From contig JAIVJE010000206.1 of the NCBI GenBank assembly GCA_020200195.1, forward strand, positions 1 to 5,675: a stretch of DNA of 5,675 nt. The letters are read 5' to 3'. The notes beneath the pieces were generated by a model. That model was not told the DNA's origin, ran no database searches, and saw nothing but the letters and a program-made list of their open reading frames with translations. The position numbers and the translations under genes are program-made. Positions within the stretch are counted from its first letter, which is position 1, and each line of letters starts with the position of its first letter. This stretch comes from Acidobacteriota bacterium. Lineage in GTDB: Bacteria > Acidobacteriota > Vicinamibacteria > Vicinamibacterales > 2-12-FULL-66-21. Below, piece after piece: positions 4,268 to 5,675 of this stretch.

Positions 4268-5675
4268 ATGGTGACGATGCTGCTCATCGCTGTCGCTTTC
4301 ACAGCGACACCCGCGACCGCGCTGGAAGACTGGACCCGCTTTCGTGGGCCGAACGGTTCGGGTCTGTCGGACACAAAGGGCCTGCCGGTAGAGTTCGGGC
4401 CGGCTCTGAACGTGGTCTGGAAAGCGGAGTTGCCGCAAGGTTACTCGTCCCCCGTCATCGCGGGCGAGCGCATCTTCCTCACCGGTTTCCGCAACGACAA
4501 GCTACTGACACTCTCGGTCGACCGCAAGACCGGCAAAGTAATCTGGGAGAGGGAAGCGCCCCGCGATCGCACCGAGAAGCTCGATCCGCGGAACCATCCG
4601 GCATCGGCAAGCGCCGCCACCGACGGACAGAGCGTGTTCGTGTTCTTCGGCGACTACGGGCTGCTTGCGTACGACGTCAGCGGCAAGGAGCTCTGGCGGA
4701 AACCGCTCGGGCCTTTCAACAACATCTATGGGATGGGCGCCTCGCCGATTGTCGCCGACGACAAAGTCGTCCTGGCGTGCGATCAGAGCACCGGGTCGTT
4801 CATTGCAGCGTTCGACAAGAAAACGGGAAACGAACGGTGGCGTACCGCGCGACCGGAGGCGAAGAGCGGCCACTCGACGCCGATCGTCTATAGACCCGCT
4901 CACGGCGGAACGCAGATCCTGTTGCCCGGATCATTCCTGCTCACCGCCTACGCCGCCGAATCTGGCGCACGCGTGTGGTGGGTCGGGGGATTGGCGTTCG
5001 AAATGAAATCTGTCCCCGTGATCGACGGAGACACGCTCTACATCAACGGATTCGGGTCTGGCGAGAACGAGCCGGGCCGCCGCGTCACCGTCGCCCCCTC
5101 CTCGGAGGTGTTCGCCGCCCAGGACGCGAACAAGGACGGCAAGCTGTCGGCTGCGGAGCTCCCGAACAAGCACGCGCAAGAGGCGATGGCGTTCGTGGAC
5201 CTCGACGGCGATAAGCAGCTCAGCGTCCAGGAATGGGACTACTACAAGGCAGCCATGGATTCCGAGAACGGAATGCTGGCGATCCGCCTCGGCGGCAAGG
5301 GAGACATGACCGAGAAATCGGTCCGCTGGACCTATCGGCGCGCCGTGCCGCAGCTTCCCTCACCGGTCGTCTATCAGAGCGTCCTCTACATGGTGAACGA
5401 CGGCGGCATCGTCACCAGCCTGAAGCCGGACACGGGTGAACTGATCATGCAGGGTCGACTGAAAGGCGCCATCGATCGGTATTACGCCTCGCCGGTTGCC
5501 GGCGACGGCAAGATCTACATGGCGAGTGAGAAAGGAAAGGTGGCCGTGCTCAAGCCCGACGGCGGCCTCGACCCGATCGCGGTCAACGACATGCAGGAAG
5601 ACATCTACGCGACCCCCGCGCTGCTCGACGGCCGCATCTATTTGCGCACCCGGACGACGCTGTACTGCCTGGGAG
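4268..5675 (+). CDS. PQQ-like beta-propeller repeat protein with inserted EF-hand pair, 3' end cut by the window
   Basis: 469 residues are visible and the frame is open at the edge. The N-terminus MVTMLLIAVAFTATPATA is a short hydrophobic export-type segment, probably cleaved near residue 18, although it lacks the usual Lys/Arg. Then comes DWTRFRGPNGSG (21-32), a typical opening of secreted PQQ-like propellers. Blade motifs with the D..TG...W pattern occur at 84-93, 135-143, 183-191 and 229-237, with weaker ones at 384-391 and 427-433. Between blades, two canonical EF-hand loops lie at 286-297 (DANKDGKLSAAE) and 311-322 (DLDGDKQLSVQE), each with Ca2+ ligands at positions 1, 3, 5, 9 and 12. 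The ending YATPALLDGRIYLRTRTTLY looks like the last blade, so few residues are probably missing. Real PQQ binding or dehydrogenase activity is not shown; a BamB-like or other scaffold role is equally possible. The start is the first ATG after the upstream stop in the same frame, 33 bp beyond the topoisomerase gene. Confidence 0.9.
   Translation, partial: MVTMLLIAVAFTATPATALEDWTRFRGPNGSGLSDTKGLPVEFGPALNVVWKAELPQGYSSPVIAGERIFLTGFRNDKLLTLSVDRKTGKVIWEREAPRDRTEKLDPRNHPASASAATDGQSVFVFFGDYGLLAYDVSGKELWRKPLGPFNNIYGMGASPIVADDKVVLACDQSTGSFIAAFDKKTGNERWRTARPEAKSGHSTPIVYRPAHGGTQILLPGSFLLTAYAAESGARVWWVGGLAFEMKSVPVIDGDTLYINGFGSGENEPGRRVTVAPSSEVFAAQDANKDGKLSAAELPNKHAQEAMAFVDLDGDKQLSVQEWDYYKAAMDSENGMLAIRLGGKGDMTEKSVRWTYRRAVPQLPSPVVYQSVLYMVNDGGIVTSLKPDTGELIMQGRLKGAIDRYYASPVAGDGKIYMASEKGKVAVLKPDGGLDPIAVNDMQEDIYATPALLDGRIYLRTRTTLYCLG

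Noticed and set aside
2099..4438. A 779-codon stop-free frame on the minus strand opposite the topoisomerase gene
   Set aside because: It is a GC-rich shadow of a well-supported gene. Its translation is Arg/Asp/Leu/His-rich without domains, and it overruns the conserved GyrA/ParC reading completely.
4195..4893. A 232-codon plus-strand frame overlapping the propeller gene start
   Set aside because: The alternative frame from 4268 has an export segment, blade motifs and EF-hands. This one is Arg-rich with no motifs.
5420..5433. A further copy of the CTGAAGCCGGACAC repeat inside the propeller gene
   Set aside because: The 14-base match encodes a normal LKPDT stretch of a blade motif and lacks the other arm, so coding constraint explains it.

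Overview
The window is GC-rich bacterial chromosome with long Gly/Ala/Arg-rich coding regions and a TTG start behind a strong Shine-Dalgarno. My best guess is Acidobacteriota, close to Vicinamibacteria. This rests on the style of the topoisomerase and of the PQQ-propeller/EF-hand protein, plus an intergenic TCCGGCTnnAGCCGGA repeat that I recall from that group. It is inference, not a database match.

Layout: (1) Positions 2-356 (+) hold the 3' end of an unnamed conserved gene whose reading frame is broken twice. (2) About 360-464 is a block of degenerate 7-bp tandem repeats lying between two convergent gene ends. (3) Positions 466-1383 (-) encode a complete PhzF-family isomerase/epimerase. (4) Positions 1384-1930 are a 547-bp divergent intergenic region with no convincing gene. 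It holds a cluster of three related palindromic repeat copies, several smaller dyads and a promoter at its right end. (5) Positions 1931-4234 (+) encode a type IIA topoisomerase A subunit (GyrA/ParC family). (6) After a 33-bp gap, 4268 to the window end (+) encodes a PQQ-like beta-propeller protein with an inserted pair of EF-hands. It is probably exported and is cut at its 3' end by the window.

The genes do not form an obvious pathway. The topoisomerase and propeller genes are close enough to share a transcript, although a possible separate promoter sits in the gap. No partner GyrB/ParE gene is visible.

The observations most worth a second look are in the topoisomerase. It keeps all the catalytic landmarks, but about 32 residues of the tower region present in E. 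coli GyrA are missing in frame. It also lacks a GyrA-box in the first C-terminal blade while carrying a GyrA-box-like motif at its extreme C-terminus. I found no convincing wholly new system (defence island, CRISPR or mobile element).
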